Of a DNA stretch of 64,000 nucleotides, positions 1-11,460 are shown in pieces (positions within the stretch are counted from its first letter, which is position 1; each line of letters opens with the position of its first letter). Source of the DNA: Bromus sterilis (taxonomy: Eukaryota > Streptophyta > Magnoliopsida > Poales > Poaceae); NCBI GenBank assembly GCA_950022295.1, contig OX465595.1:434056270-434120269 (forward strand), given 5' to 3'. A program made the position numbers and the translations under genes. The notes under the pieces were generated by a model, which saw only the letters and a program-made list of their open reading frames with translations, was not told the DNA's origin and made no database searches.

Positions 1-1
1 A

Positions 2-2219
2 TGTAATCGAACTCTATTGGATAGCGTACGATCGATGATGTCTCATACCGACTTACCTGTGTCATTCTGGGGGTATGCATTAGAAACTGCCGCTTACATT
101 CTTAATAGGGCGCCGTCCAAATCCGTAAAGACAACACCATTTGAGGAATGGCATGGCAAGAAACCAAAGTTGTCTCACTTAAAGATTTGGGGTTGTGAGG
201 CTTATGTTAGGAAACTTCGGCCTGACAAACTCGAATCAAAAGCGGATAAGTGCATCTTTGTGGGATATCCAAGGGAAACCGTTGGATACACCTTCTGCAA
301 CCAGTCTGAGGGCAAAACGTTTGTCGCCAAGACTGGACGCTTTCTTGAGGAAGAGTTTCTTTCGAAAGAATTGAGTGGGAGGAAAATAGACCTCAACGAG
401 ATGATTGACCAATCACTCCAAGTGGAAGAAATGGAAATGGAAGTTGTTCCGGAACCATCTTCCGTAGTGGGAGCTAAAGAGAATGGTCATCATGATATTC
501 ATAACGATCATGACATACATGATGATCATGATCAAGATGAAGAGGATCCTATTGTACCCCGCAGGTCATCAAGAGCCCGAGTAAAAACTCAGTTTTATGG
601 GCAACTTGTCAATGCAGTCATGTTAAATGAACCTGACGAACCTGCGAACTACAAAGAAGCAATGGAGGGACCCGAGTCCGAGAAATGGCCGGAAGCCATG
701 AAATCCGAGATAGACTCCATGTATGCCAACAAAGTATGGACTTTGGTGGATATTCCCGAGGACCGAAAGGCCGCCGAGAATAAGTGGATATTCAAGAAAA
801 AGACTGACGCAGACGGAAACGTATCTGTCTATAAAGCTCGACTTGTCGCAAAAGGTTTCTGACAAATTCAAGGAGTTGACTACAAAGAGACTTTCTCTCC
901 CATAGCGATGCTAAAGTCTATCCGGATATTGCTAGCAATTGCTGCCTATTACGATTATGAAATATGGCAGATGGATGCGAAAACCGCGTTCCTAAATGGC
1001 AACATTGCGGAAGAATTGTATATGGTACAACCGGAAGGTTTTATTGATCCTAAGGACGCGGGTAAGGTATGCAAACTTCAATGGTCCATTTATGGGTTGA
1101 AGCAAGCATCTCGGAGCTGGAATCTTTGTTTTGATGAGGTGATCAAAGCTTTTGGATTTGTCCAAAATGAAGAAGAATTCTGTGTTTATAGGAAAGCGAG
1201 TGGGAGCTCTGTGGCATTCCTAGTACTATATGTGGATGACATATTATTGATAGGGAATGTTGTGAAATTTCTAGAAGGGGTAAAGGAATATTTGAATGGA
1301 CAATTTTCCATGAAGGACCTAGGTGAAGCTGCATACATATTAGGCATTAAAATCTATAGAGATGGATCAAGATGCCTATTAGCACTGAGTCAGAGAACTT
1401 ACCTTGAGAAGATATTGAAGAGGTTAAATATGGATAACTCCAAGAGAGGCCTCTTGCCCGTTATGAAAGGAAGTAAATTAAGTGTGACTCAATGCCCAGC
1501 AAAATAAAAAGAAAAGGAGGAAATGTCCTCAAAGCCCTATGCCTCAGCCATAGGTTCTATCATGTATGCTATGTTGTGTACTCGACCAGATGTGGCCCTG
1601 GCAGTTAGTCTGACTAATCGTTTCCAAAGTAATCCTGGAATGGATTATTGGATTGCAGTGAAGAACGTCCTTAAGTACTTACGAAGAACTAAGGATCTGG
1701 TTCTTGTCTATGGAGGATGCGAAGAAGAGCTTGCCGTAACAGGTTACGTCGATGCCAGTCTTGGTACTGATCCCGATGACTCAAAATCCCAGACGGGATA
1801 CGTGTTTATGTTGAATGGTGGTGCGATTAGCTGGAGGAGCGGCAAGCAGTCAGTCGTCGCCCAATCTACAATGGAGTCGGAGTATATTGCCGCTTGCAAA
1901 GCGCCAAATGAAGCGCATTGGCTGAAGAAGTTCGTCATCGAGCTTGGCATATTCCCTAGTTGCATTGACCCTGTTAGCATTTTGCGAAAATATGGGTGCC
2001 ATTGCTAATGCAAGGGAGCCGAGGACTCACTCTACAGCCAAGCATATTCTCCGGCGTTTCCATGTAACGCGGGACTACGTCAAGGATGGTCATACTAGGA
2101 TTTTCAAAATACATACGGATCTGAATCCGTCAGACCCAATGACTAAACCTCTTCCAGAAGCCAAGTTTGAACAACATCGAGAGACTATTGGTGTTAGATA
2201 CATACCTGATGTAAACTAG
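2..2219 (+). pseudogene. Copia pol remnant: integrase C-terminus, reverse transcriptase, RNase H
   Basis: One frame is open from the left edge: the end of the integrase core, an integrase/RT linker rich in His and Asp (about 482-549), an RT with the catalytic YVDD at 1229-1240, and a Copia RNase H. RT would copy element RNA into cDNA, RNase H would remove the RNA, and integrase would insert the cDNA into the nuclear genome. The frame is broken by TGA at 860-862, where the family normally has Arg (a CGA to TGA change), and by TAA at 1505-1507. A frameshift near 1985 moves the last 75 or so codons into the frame ending at 2219. Both stops lie in the same frame as the flanking coding sequence, so this is decay rather than separate genes. 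Confidence 0.93.
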
Positions 2220-2239
2220 TGTAATTTGTACTCTAGTGC

Positions 2240-2250
2240 AAGTGGGAGAC
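2240..2250 (+). other. Polypurine tract of A1
   Basis: The purine run AAGTGGGAGAC directly abuts the LTR start and would prime plus-strand DNA synthesis. The same tract precedes the 3' LTRs of A2 (22070) and B1 (33009). Confidence 0.9.
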
Positions 2251-3870
2251 TGTTGGATATGTGCCCTAGAGGCAAATTAATAAAGATAGTTGTCACATAT
2301 CTGTTTGTTCATAATACATTATATATTGTGCTAGAACTGTATTAAGCAGAAACATTAATACACGTGTGATATATAACAACCTGGTCCCTAGTTAAACTCA
2401 GGCATACTAGTCTATTGACAATGAGGTCATGTCATTAGGAGAATGATGTGATGGACACACACCCACCTTAAGCATTTAAGTGTGATCAAGTCACATAAGT
2501 TCAGCATTGCGATGACTTAATAACATAGTGACTGAATCCTTAGACCGTGATGATCATACATAATTGCTATCTATTAGGATGCTTTGAGTGCATTAACCGC
2601 TACACTGAAACATGGTAGTTGAAAAGGTGTATCTTGGGTATTCCGAAGTAGATATGTTGAGGAGTATGAAATAGATCAGAGCGGGATTTGTCAATCCGAG
2701 TGACGGATAGGTACCCTGGGCCCACTCGGTGGTGTTGCATCAATAGCTTGCAAGCAAGTGACTAGGTCACAAGAGATGTAATATTCACAGACGAGTAAAC
2801 ATGTTATGTCGGAGACAAGGAAGAACTAGGTATTGGATACCGACGATCATACCTCGGACAAACATAGTACCGAAGAACAAAGGGATCAAGTCATATTGTT
2901 AACGGTTCAACATCGATGAAGTTTATTCGATGGAAGCGTAGGGGCACATCAAGGATTGTAACCAGATCCCACATGATGGTCATTGGTCAGAGAGTGTCTC
3001 GATCATTTCTACTGTTTCCCGGACCGTAGGGTGTCACACTTAAGGGCAATCGATGCATTAAGGATTGATTCGGGATCATCGGTGAAAAGAGAGAAAACAC
3101 CGGAAATGTACCGGGAGGTGCGGGAAGCTGTTCCGGATATTTTTGAAAGGTTCAAAATAATATATATTGATGTTTAAATAAGTTTTATTATTTAATTGAC
3201 AAAATTAAATATTAAAAATGATTTAAATATTAATTAAAAAGGAGAAAATGGCATATGGGCCTTAAAAGGCCCATGAGGGGAAGGGGGAGCCTCCCCCCTT
3301 GGGCTAGGCGCCAAGGGAGGGGCCCATCCCCCCCATGGCCGGCGCACTCCCCCCTTGTGGGGTTTATTCCCACATGGGGAGGGGAGGAGAGTCCCCCCTC
3401 CTTGGCCTATAAAAGGAGGGGTGGGGGTGCCTTTTCTCAACACACAACTTTGAGTTCTTTCTCTCTCTTTCTCTGACCTAGAGCGGACTCCCCTTGTTTG
3501 GAGTTTGCACCTAGTTGGGGGTTTCACCATCATCCGGACGCCGTCGCGCTGCCGGAATCGGGATCCGGATCAGTCTTCTTTTCGCTGCTCTTCTGGTTCG
3601 GAGCCCGGAGGGACGTCGGTTGCACCGTACGTGTGCAATCCCGCGAGGCACTACACGTGTGGTGCTACTTCATCGTCGGAGGTTCTTCAACACGACAGGG
3701 AGGTTGTAGGATCAGAGTCTACGCCAACCACGTTCGAGGAACGTTTCCCACTTTCGGTCTTCAAAGGTATGAACACCGATTCCTTCTGTTACATACATCA
3801 GCATAGCATAGATCTTGGGTTTGGGACTCGTAGGTAGGAAATTTTTTGTTTTATACGCCGATCCCCAACA
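2251..3870 (+). repeat. 3' LTR of A1 (1,620 bp)
   Basis: The LTR starts TGTTGG right after the polypurine tract and ends CCCCAACA. It is related to, but clearly diverged from, the 1,810-bp LTR of A2, sharing the start, the GC-rich promoter region and the 3' end. The other LTR of the pair is outside the window, so it cannot be dated here. Confidence 0.93.
3408..3415 (+). promoter_or_regulatory. TATA box of the A1 LTR
   Basis: TATAAAAG follows a GC-rich stretch and precedes a pyrimidine-rich TTTCTCTCT segment, the usual Pol II layout of a retrotransposon LTR. A2 has TATATAA in the matching place (12694 and 23314). Confidence 0.7.
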
Positions 3871-4809
3871 CGTAGCCTCATCTCGGTCATGACTGGACTG
3901 TTCTCGGACCGTAGGGTAACACACTTAAGGGCTTGATGAAATCGGAGACCTTTTCGGAACTCTCGGAGTTACCAGAGAATAAAGGAAGCAACACCGGAAA
4001 AGTTCTGTGTTGACCCGAAGGAGTTTCGGAGTGAGCCGGAAGGTGTTCCGAAGCACCGGGAGAATGAATAATATGTTTTAGTTAATAATTAATTGAATTA
4101 ATGATTAAAAACATTTTATTTATAATTAAAAAGTGCTATGGGCCTTACTTATGAAAGAGGTCCATTAGGGGAAATAAAAGGGAAAAAAGAAAAAGGAAAG
4201 AGGGGGAGGCGCCATGGGCCCTAGGGCCCATGAGGGTGGCGCACCCCTCCCCCCTTGGCTGGCTAGGGGAGAGGGGTTGACTCCCTCCCCTCTGCCTATA
4301 TATAGATGGGCAGGGTGCACATATTTAATACACAGAAATTCGTGAGAAAATAAATATTACTCCAAATTGAGATCGGTTTTCTCCGGTCTTCTCCCCTTCC
4401 TTGTCTCTTCCACGGTTGGCTCCCTAGTGTGAGCTTGTAGTGGAATTGAGGCATCTCTGCTAGAATCAGAGGCCGTCGTGCTACCGAAGCTCCGTCTGGA
4501 GGTCTGCTTCCGCCACCTTCACTGGATCGGAGATCGGAGGTCGTCATCGAGTCTCGTACGTGTGCGAGTACTACGAGGTCCTACACGTGTGGCACTACAC
4601 CCATCCGGGTGCTCAACACAGCCAGGGGGCTGTGAAACTTGTTCGACTACACCAGCCATGTTTGCGGGAACGTTTCCCGCGCAATGGACTACACCCCGAG
4701 GTATGTTATTCCGCACTCCTTTCCGTTATGGTAATACGGCTAGCTAGATCTTGGGTTATGGGAAACGCTAGTTAGGAAAAATTTGTGTTTTCCGCTGCGA
4801 ACCCCAACA
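3871..4809 (+). repeat. 5' LTR of B1, 3' portion
   Basis: This segment matches the B1 3' LTR from 33796 and continues past the point where that copy is cut by S. It ends CCCCAACA, directly followed by the primer binding site. Its first part was displaced to the left of A1, outside the window. Adding 33020-34135 to 4212-4809 gives a full LTR of about 1.7 kb. Confidence 0.9.
4297..4304 (+). promoter_or_regulatory. TATA box of the B1 LTR
   Basis: TATATATA lies after a GC-rich pyrimidine/purine stretch and about 500 bp before the LTR end, in the same relative place as the TATA boxes of A1 and A2. Confidence 0.6.
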
Positions 4810-4810
4810 G

Positions 4811-5180
4811 TGGTATCAGAGCTAGGTCTATGCTTAGTATTACTGTACTGATAGAACACATCGGGGATGTGGGCGCTGATTGTATGATTGTTACCCTCCC
4901 ACGTGTACTTGTTCACATCTGCGGCATTGTTTGATGAAGCGGCCCCCGACCGACCTTACACGTACTCTTACGCGAGACTGGTTCCACGCTTGACATGCGG
5001 CTTGTACCGTATAAAGTGGCTCTAGGGGTGTATGTCTCTCTACTTTAGCGGATGTGGCATTTGCAACGGAGGGCCCCGTGCGGGGTGTAATAGAGACAAT
5101 CGTATGGTTGACGTTGTGGTGACTCGTAGGTTAAAACCTGTTTAATTATGAAAGCCCTAGCAGCCACGTAAAACTTGCAA
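4811..5180 (+). other. Primer binding site and conserved untranslated leader of B1
   Basis: TGGTATCAGAGC (4811-4822), complementary to the initiator tRNA-Met 3' end, follows the LTR. The next 350 bp or so align closely with 13272-13642 in A2, including a block starting GATGAAGCGGCCCCCGACCG and a final CAGCCACGTAAAACTTGCAA. The rest of the two interiors is much less alike. No long reading frame occupies the block, so it looks like a conserved leader, perhaps for RNA packaging or dimerisation (inference). Confidence 0.8.
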
Positions 5181-5643
5181 TATACAACTAGATCGTCTAA
5201 ACTTTGTATTGCTAAGTGGGGGCTATCGTTTGTTTGATTGTGATGTAGTGATAGCTTTGCTTTGTGTTACTAGTAAGTAGTAAATGTCATCATGATAAAA
5301 TAAACTCAAATGGAGACACTGTAGACTTAGTGTTGCCATAGTTCAAACATCTTAAAACTTGCTAGTATAGGATACACGACGGTAGCATGTGATAAGATGA
5401 TCCCTTAACAAAGCCAAACTCAAGTATTCTACCAAAGTGTGCACCACCTGGAATGATCTCCCATATGACCGACATTCCTTACATATCGGGTGTCACACAT
5501 ATTAAACAACGTTCGCATGAGGTTGGGTTCGGCAAGCCTAGCATATGCAGATATGGCCTTGCTGAGAAGCATATAACATGGAGGTTAATTTGGCGAGCCT
5601 AGCATATGCAGATATGGCCTCGGAATACTAGAGATCGACATGG

Positions 5644-6156
5644 ATGCACGTGGGAAACCCTCCAGCAAACGACATGGATGCACGAGCAGCGACTGATTAT
5701 CAGAATTGTCAGAGGACATGCGCCATATCTAAAGGTGTCATAGAAACTAGCATTCCGCAAGCCTTGCGTGAGGAATATGCTGAGTTGGATACACATGCCA
5801 TGATAGATGAGCTGAAGTCATTATACATGCATCGGTTTAGAGTTGCCAGATTTGAGTTAGAAAATGAGTTTCTCTCTACAAAGATGGAAGAAGGCTCTTT
5901 CCTGAAGGCACACTTGGCCAAGATGCATGAGATACATCTGAGCCTCGTAGATGACTTTGACTATTGGACCACAGATGAGTCTGCGATATACACGGTGTTA
6001 CACTCGCTTCCACCGAGCTATATAGACCATGTCCATGGCTATGTCGGCAGAGGTGAAAGCCTCGAGTTCTTTGACTTCATGGATAGATTTCAGTATTTGG
6101 AAGTTGAACCCATTGAAGGAGAAGTTGTCGATGGAGAAGGTATATACTTGATATAA
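5644..6156 (+). pseudogene. Copia gag remnant of B1
   Basis: An open frame of 170 codons resembles the middle of Copia-type gag, the nucleocapsid precursor that packages element RNA in virus-like particles. The visible cues are an ELKSLY... helix region, then SLPPSYIDHV, close to the LPxSY motif usual in the gag-polypeptide (UBN2-like) family, and an acidic end. The same region survives in more degraded form in A2 near 18840-18970. No zinc knuckle follows, and the frame is shorter than a full gag. The chosen ATG is just the first in the frame; the true start was probably upstream in the degraded stretch 5200-5640. Confidence 0.72.
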
Positions 6157-8287
6157 TTTATAATTTTTTTGTTCCCTTATACAACACTTGCAGTTAATGA
6201 GTATCTGATACTTATTCTGTTTTATGAAAACAGGACCTGCCGTTGCATGGACGGGAAGAGGTGAAATCAAGGATTGATGGATATCAAGTCAGTTGATGGC
6301 CAGCATGGATTCTGCCGAGACATCTATAATAGGAGATACCTAGAGTATTAGATAAATCTTATGTAATCATTATAGTATGAACACTTAGTTGTGTGTCTTG
6401 CATCTCGCGAGACAAAGTTATTCATGTAATGAGACAAGTCAGTTGTTCCATCTTTATGAATAAAAGTGTGCTTATACTTTGATTACGTCTTGATTTATGT
6501 TATGATAGAAAGCATTTATAATACTGCTATTATTGTCAAGTAATATTCAATGTTAATGATAAAGTTGTCTTGATTATAACAAGTCAAAGATTTGATTGCA
6601 TAAGGTGATTTCATAACTAATGAATTCATTAAATATATGATCTATTAACTTGTGATTTTATTATCAAACAAAAGTCATAACTTGATTGCATTCGATGGAT
6701 TAGATACACGATCTATGAACCTCTCAATAAATATGACCATGACAAGGTTCTAGCAAGCAGAACTTGTGCCAATCATTATACATAAATGATGTACTAAATG
6801 GGCACATGGGTTATCATTAAATACTTCATATGATTAATTGAAAGTTGTATTCAGTTGAGATCATAAAACTGAGATTCAGGAATCACAGTGTGAAGTAGAA
6901 TACAAGGATACAAATCACTATGCTATCCGAGTGATAAGTATTAAAGATGACATAATGGGAGACTTGTGGAAGTTGTACCGCAAATTACGATGGAAGTTTA
7001 AAGTGTTAGACTACTTAAACCATTCGTAGTCATACTAAACTGTAGTGTGGTCTAAACGTTCTTTACCCTTGCACTAAAATTATTAACGAACAAGGTTGTT
7101 TAATTCATAAAGTTAAAACACCCACTTCATGAATAGGAAACCATCCTGAATCTAATGAGACAAGATAGCTCCATAATTGATGGTGTTATAAGGTTTCTTA
7201 AAGAAAGAATTTCTTTGTGATAAATCTACAAGCAATTGAAATTATATATTCTCCCCGAATAGCAAAATTTGTGTTGCTTGATTGGTAGTGCGAGAAGAAG
7301 TCTCTCGACACGGATCCAATGGGAGATAATGGAAAATTTTACCAAGGTATTGGACCTTGCCTTCAGAATAGCAGAGTATTGCAATGGAAGCGTGTTCCGC
7401 TGTAATGACGCTATATACGGAAGGATATGCCAAAGACGATTGGTCTTGGTATATGAGTTGAAGTCTTAGTTGAATTTAGAAGGTTGTCATGAATACGTTT
7501 TGTACAGAACAATAATCATGAGTCTTCTTAATAAAACAAAAGGAATGACATTGCTTGAAACGCAAAGGAATGATGGTAGCCTAGAACATGAGGAGAAATG
7601 AAATAATATTGAGTTACATATAGGATGATTCACGTTCTGTGAAATAAATCGGTTATTTCATATTCTCGACAAACTAGAAAGTTATTGAGAATAATGTAAC
7701 GGGTATAAGGCATAATTTTGGTTCATAAAACGGTTATGACCAAAGTTCAATGGTGATTGACTGCGTAAACGGTTTAATCAATAAAATATTTCATTTACAC
7801 TACAATGGACCATAGCCTGAAATTGCGCCTCAGTCAAATTGGGATTTGAAAGAGAATTGCAATGGGCATGACGAAGGTTTATTTCGTTGGAAAGATGGAC
7901 TGTAGTACCTCAAGACAGGAACCCTCAACCTTGATTTGATCAAGTGATTTTTTTGTGAATGACCAAAATATTGAGTGGGCCTGCAGTTTCATGAAACTGA
8001 GTGGGAGCTTTGGAGACTTCCGGAAACTTAGAATGTAGAGGGCATTTTCTGAATGGGAGCTTTGGGAGCATTGTCATTATGTAAGACATAGTAACAATAC
8101 AATGACTTGATGAAAGCTGAACCACGAATATATGAGTATATGATGGATATATTTGAGTGGGAGCATGATCATTATCTCAGACATGCATGTTATGACATAT
8201 GTGGAGAATGATCACGCGTATGTATATATGGACATGCGAATGATATATGTATATGGAGAATCGTCTCATATGCACGTATATGCATTA

Positions 8288-8335
<48 letters not shown>

Positions 8336-8704
8336 CATAAGGTAGATATAACGCAAGATTAAAAGAATCTTCCTTTATATGAAGTACTAACACGTTACGC
8401 GTTGAAATCTATAAGAAAAGATTAATAAACGTCTAATGAACTAAAGTGAAGGTTGGAATAATCTTCTAGACAAGAAGCAGGTTCTTTTAGCTAGAAATTA
8501 TATAACGGATGAAATCCAAATATCACAAACAATGTCTTGATGGAAGAATAGAGATGCACCATGTACTAGGACATGTGATCTCATATGTACTTTGACATAT
8601 GATTCTACCATATAACATGCATTGTGAATCCAACAACACAATGACTCAAAAGTTCTTGGAAGAAGAACAGATACCGATGTGCTTTAGGAGTAAAACACAG
8701 AATC
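6157..8704 (+). pseudogene. Decayed interior of B1 (integrase/RT region)
   Basis: No reading frame of useful length survives. The stretch is AT-rich and colinear with the A2 interior. Around 7980-8200 it has the same elements as A2: CATGAAACTGAGTGGGAGC followed by repeats of GAGTGGGAGC at about 7997, 8055 and 8155. These correspond to the RT codons just before the YVDD motif in A1 (1200-1240). The stretch ends where G3 inserts at 8705. Confidence 0.7.
8291..8334. repeat. (TA)22 microsatellite
   Basis: Twenty-two uninterrupted TA dinucleotides lie in the decayed B1 interior, next to ATATG-rich sequence from the degraded RT repeats. Confidence 0.97.
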
Positions 8705-10165
8705 CGAATAAGGTCCATGCATTTAGTATATGAGAAATACTGAGGACTATGCTCTAAATTATAGAAAGGATAATAGCCTTGAATGTAATGCAAGATTACA
8801 ATTGCAAGCCATATTATGAGTATATTGTCGGGACCCGGGGTTAGCGTATGCAAGCCCCGGTACAACACAATCATATGGAGAGCCGAGAGCCGTACCCACT
8901 TGTCTAAGTAGACAAGGCCAAGCACAGAACGCTCTCGGAAAGCATCGAACGTGAGGGGCATCCCATCCAGGCCGGATAATCAACTGAGATGGGTCTTCAT
9001 CGCACGAACAAGTCTAAATGATATGGGTGGTGAACTCCCATTCTCATAGACAAGTCTCCTCAACCATACTATCGATTGTATTATAACACTTACATAGACT
9101 TACTCCTGCCCAATCACTTAGTCGGGGTCTAGGGCGGGCTCGATCATACAACAAAGTGTGCACGTGACAGAGTCACGAGCAATCGCATCGCAATGCCCCA
9201 AGCTGCGCACACCTAAGGGCCACTTGGTGTATAAAAGACCGCCAACCAGATCACAACTAACGTCTCGAAAACCCATAATAAGACATGCATGTTATAATCA
9301 TACACGCAACACACATGTCTAGTATGAATAGCAGGTATCATTGCAATTCTCTACAAAGTTTACAACTTTATTGATAACTCTTAAAGAGTGCACACAGAGA
9401 TCACGAGACCGTGATCCAACATTACATCAAGCATGTGGAAGCAAAGTAGGTCTGAGTACAGACAAGTTTAACAAATGGCTTAGAGAAGCCTTATTTATAA
9501 ACAAGCCCTTCCACAAGGGACCCGTCGTCAGACTGGGACTACACTATCTTGGATTCAGTCGTCGAGCTCCAGGAAGAATCCACCTTCGGGGTCAGCGGGT
9601 TCATCTAAAACATAGAATAAGCAAACGTGAGTACAAATTCGTACTCAACAAGACTTATGTAGGAGATATACTACTCATGCACATGTATCAAGGCAAAGGT
9701 AGGTGGGGTTCATAAGCAGAAGTGCCAGCTTTGACTTGGATAGTACTGAACTACGAATACCAGACTTGAGGTAAGAAGCATACACAAGTCCACTATATGT
9801 CTCCAAACAATTACACCACTATGGTGCCTTCCTCGACTTCCCACGAGAAAGCACGCCATAGCACTCACACTTATCTTGGCAAGTTTTATAAGTATCCAGT
9901 TCAAGTTGTCTAATAATCAAGCTAACCTTTCCAAGCAGTCCCTTACCGCGGACGCGGCTATTCTAATAGTTTTGTTAACCCTGCAGGGGTGTACCGCTAC
10001 ACACACATGACCATCGGTTACCGCCAGGTCTCGTCACCAATCAATGGGTGTCGACGAGGATGCTCACCACAACTATTACCTCATAGCCGATTTAGTCCAA
10101 GAAAGCCGCCTACCTCGGTTGGTTTCCACTATCGTGAACCCGACTGGCTTACCAAAGTGGACCCA
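8705..10165 (-). repeat. 3' LTR of G3, first piece
   Basis: It aligns with the first 1.45 kb of the G3 5' LTR at 28543. Positions 8705-8825 are the 121-bp extension and TGTCGGGACCC begins at 8826. The first base is C where the other copy has T (TGAATAAGG). ACCCA at 10161-10165 is the left target duplication of X. Confidence 0.9.
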
Positions 10166-11055
10166 TGAAAGGGCATGTGCCCTTATGTTTGGTTTTGGTA
10201 ATTGATGACAATCTTTATGGACTAATGGTTTCCTTGAGTTATACTTTAAGGTTTGTCCATAGGCAACGCTTGAAGATCATATGGTGGCTTCAAGGTTGTA
10301 GGATGAAGATTTCGTGTTGACCAAGTTGTTCTTCATGGAGCTATCCAAAGATTGGTCAAGTTGATGTGTGCAAGGTCAAGAGGAGTATCACGAAGGTATC
10401 GTATGCTTGGAGCTTGCCGACCATTTGGTGATTATGATCTTGTGAAGATGTGCCTAAAAGAGGCTCACCCATAATGGAGTATGTGGGAGCTATCTACAAG
10501 TCTTCATCGAGCCGGCGGAATCAAGGAAGATGTTCCAACTTGTGGCGGGCATGATCGTCATCATCAAGCTCAAGTGGATTATGCGCAAGACAAAGGTTTG
10601 ACTAGATAGGTGTCTAGTTTACCGGTCTCTTGGTAGTAGTTAGGAGACCGTGTTATAGGCTAGGCCGAGTCGTTCGTGGAGAGCTCAAACCTTTTGCATC
10701 CTTGGCATAATCTTTATTGGTTCTTGTTTGGCTTTTCTCCGTGTGAGTTTTGGAGCTTGTGGTCTTCTTCATGACAAGCTCTTGTTCATCGAAAACGGAT
10801 TTCATATGCGTCTTCTCGTATGTTTTTCGATGTGGGAGATTTGTCGGGTCGTCTCGGTTAGAGGTTTCACACCTCTATTTGTTTGGCATTTCTCCCTTGC
10901 CACTTCTAAATATTTCCAGTCGTTATTAGGAAACTCTGTTCGTTAGCTTTCCATCAAGCTTGAGTTTGCCTTAATCAGAGTTCATTTGCAGAAGTTGTGG
11001 CAGTTAAGGGTTTGCATGTTTCTTTTGGAGTTCATCTGTTGTGTGGCCTAGGCTC

Positions 11056-11370
11056 CCTGGCGGTAGTACCGCTCTTGGAGAGGTAGTACCGCGCCACGGT
11101 AGTACCGTGGGCGAGTACCACACTCACTACCGTGAGTCCACTGGACTCTGCAGTAGTGGGCACGGTACTGGCCCCCGGTAGTACCGTGGGGCGGTAGTAC
11201 CGCTCCCAGTGTGGTAGTACCGTGCCACGGTAGTGCCTTGGGCAAGTACCGCAGTCACTACCGTAAGTGCACTGGACTCTGCGGTAGTGGGCAAAGATCT
11301 GGGCTTCGGTAGTACCGTGGGGCGGTAGTACCGCTCCCGGCCGCTCTCCGAGCGGTAGTACCGTGGTTGG
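11056..11370. repeat. Tandem near-palindromic GGTAGTACCG repeats in X
   Basis: Nine exact GGTAGTACCG motifs occur, most as GCGGTAGTACCGC, a near-palindrome. They lie within two larger units of about 130 bp (from 11094 and from 11225) that share CTGGACTCTG. The block is GC-rich and sits just upstream of the LTR TATA box. Long frames read through it on the minus strand only because it is repetitive. Confidence 0.9.
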
Positions 11371-11408
11371 TGGGCTGCCAACGGGTTCCAACGGCTGTCG
11401 TGGGGGAC

Positions 11409-11416
11409 TATAAAAG
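11409..11416 (+). promoter_or_regulatory. TATA box of solo LTR X
   Basis: TATAAAAG is followed by a pyrimidine-rich TCTTCTTCCTCC tract, the usual LTR promoter layout. A2 inserted 45 bp downstream, which would separate any transcript from the rest of the LTR. Confidence 0.65.
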
Positions 11417-11460
11417 GGGGTCTTCTTCCTCCTTTGTCTCCACCCGTTTTGTGCAAGTTC

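Larger units (their letters stand above)
1..3870 (+). mobile_element. Copia LTR retrotransposon A1, 3' part only
   Basis: The window opens inside the pol gene of a Copia element and runs through its polypurine tract and complete 3' LTR. Domain order is integrase C-terminal part, RT, RNase H, which is the Copia order. The LTR opens TGTTGG and closes CCCCAACA. At 3871 the sequence switches abruptly to the middle of a different LTR (B1), matching the intact B1 3' LTR from 33796, so A1 inserted into the 5' LTR of B1. The 5' part and left target duplication lie outside the window. The LTR start resembles the Angela/BARE group, but I cannot assign a family. Confidence 0.93.

Noticed and set aside
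2251..4809. One long LTR of about 2.5 kb
   Set aside because: 3870 is a clean CCCCAACA end, and 3871 onward matches the middle of the LTR at 33796, so these are two LTRs joined by insertion.
8291..8334. Origin or matrix-attachment site
   Set aside because: A simple TA microsatellite in a decayed element; nothing else supports a function.
11032..11456. Minus-strand protein genes of 65-119 codons rich in Tyr, Arg and Thr
   Set aside because: They read through the GGTAGTACCG tandem repeats; all three frames are open because of repetition and no domain is recognisable.
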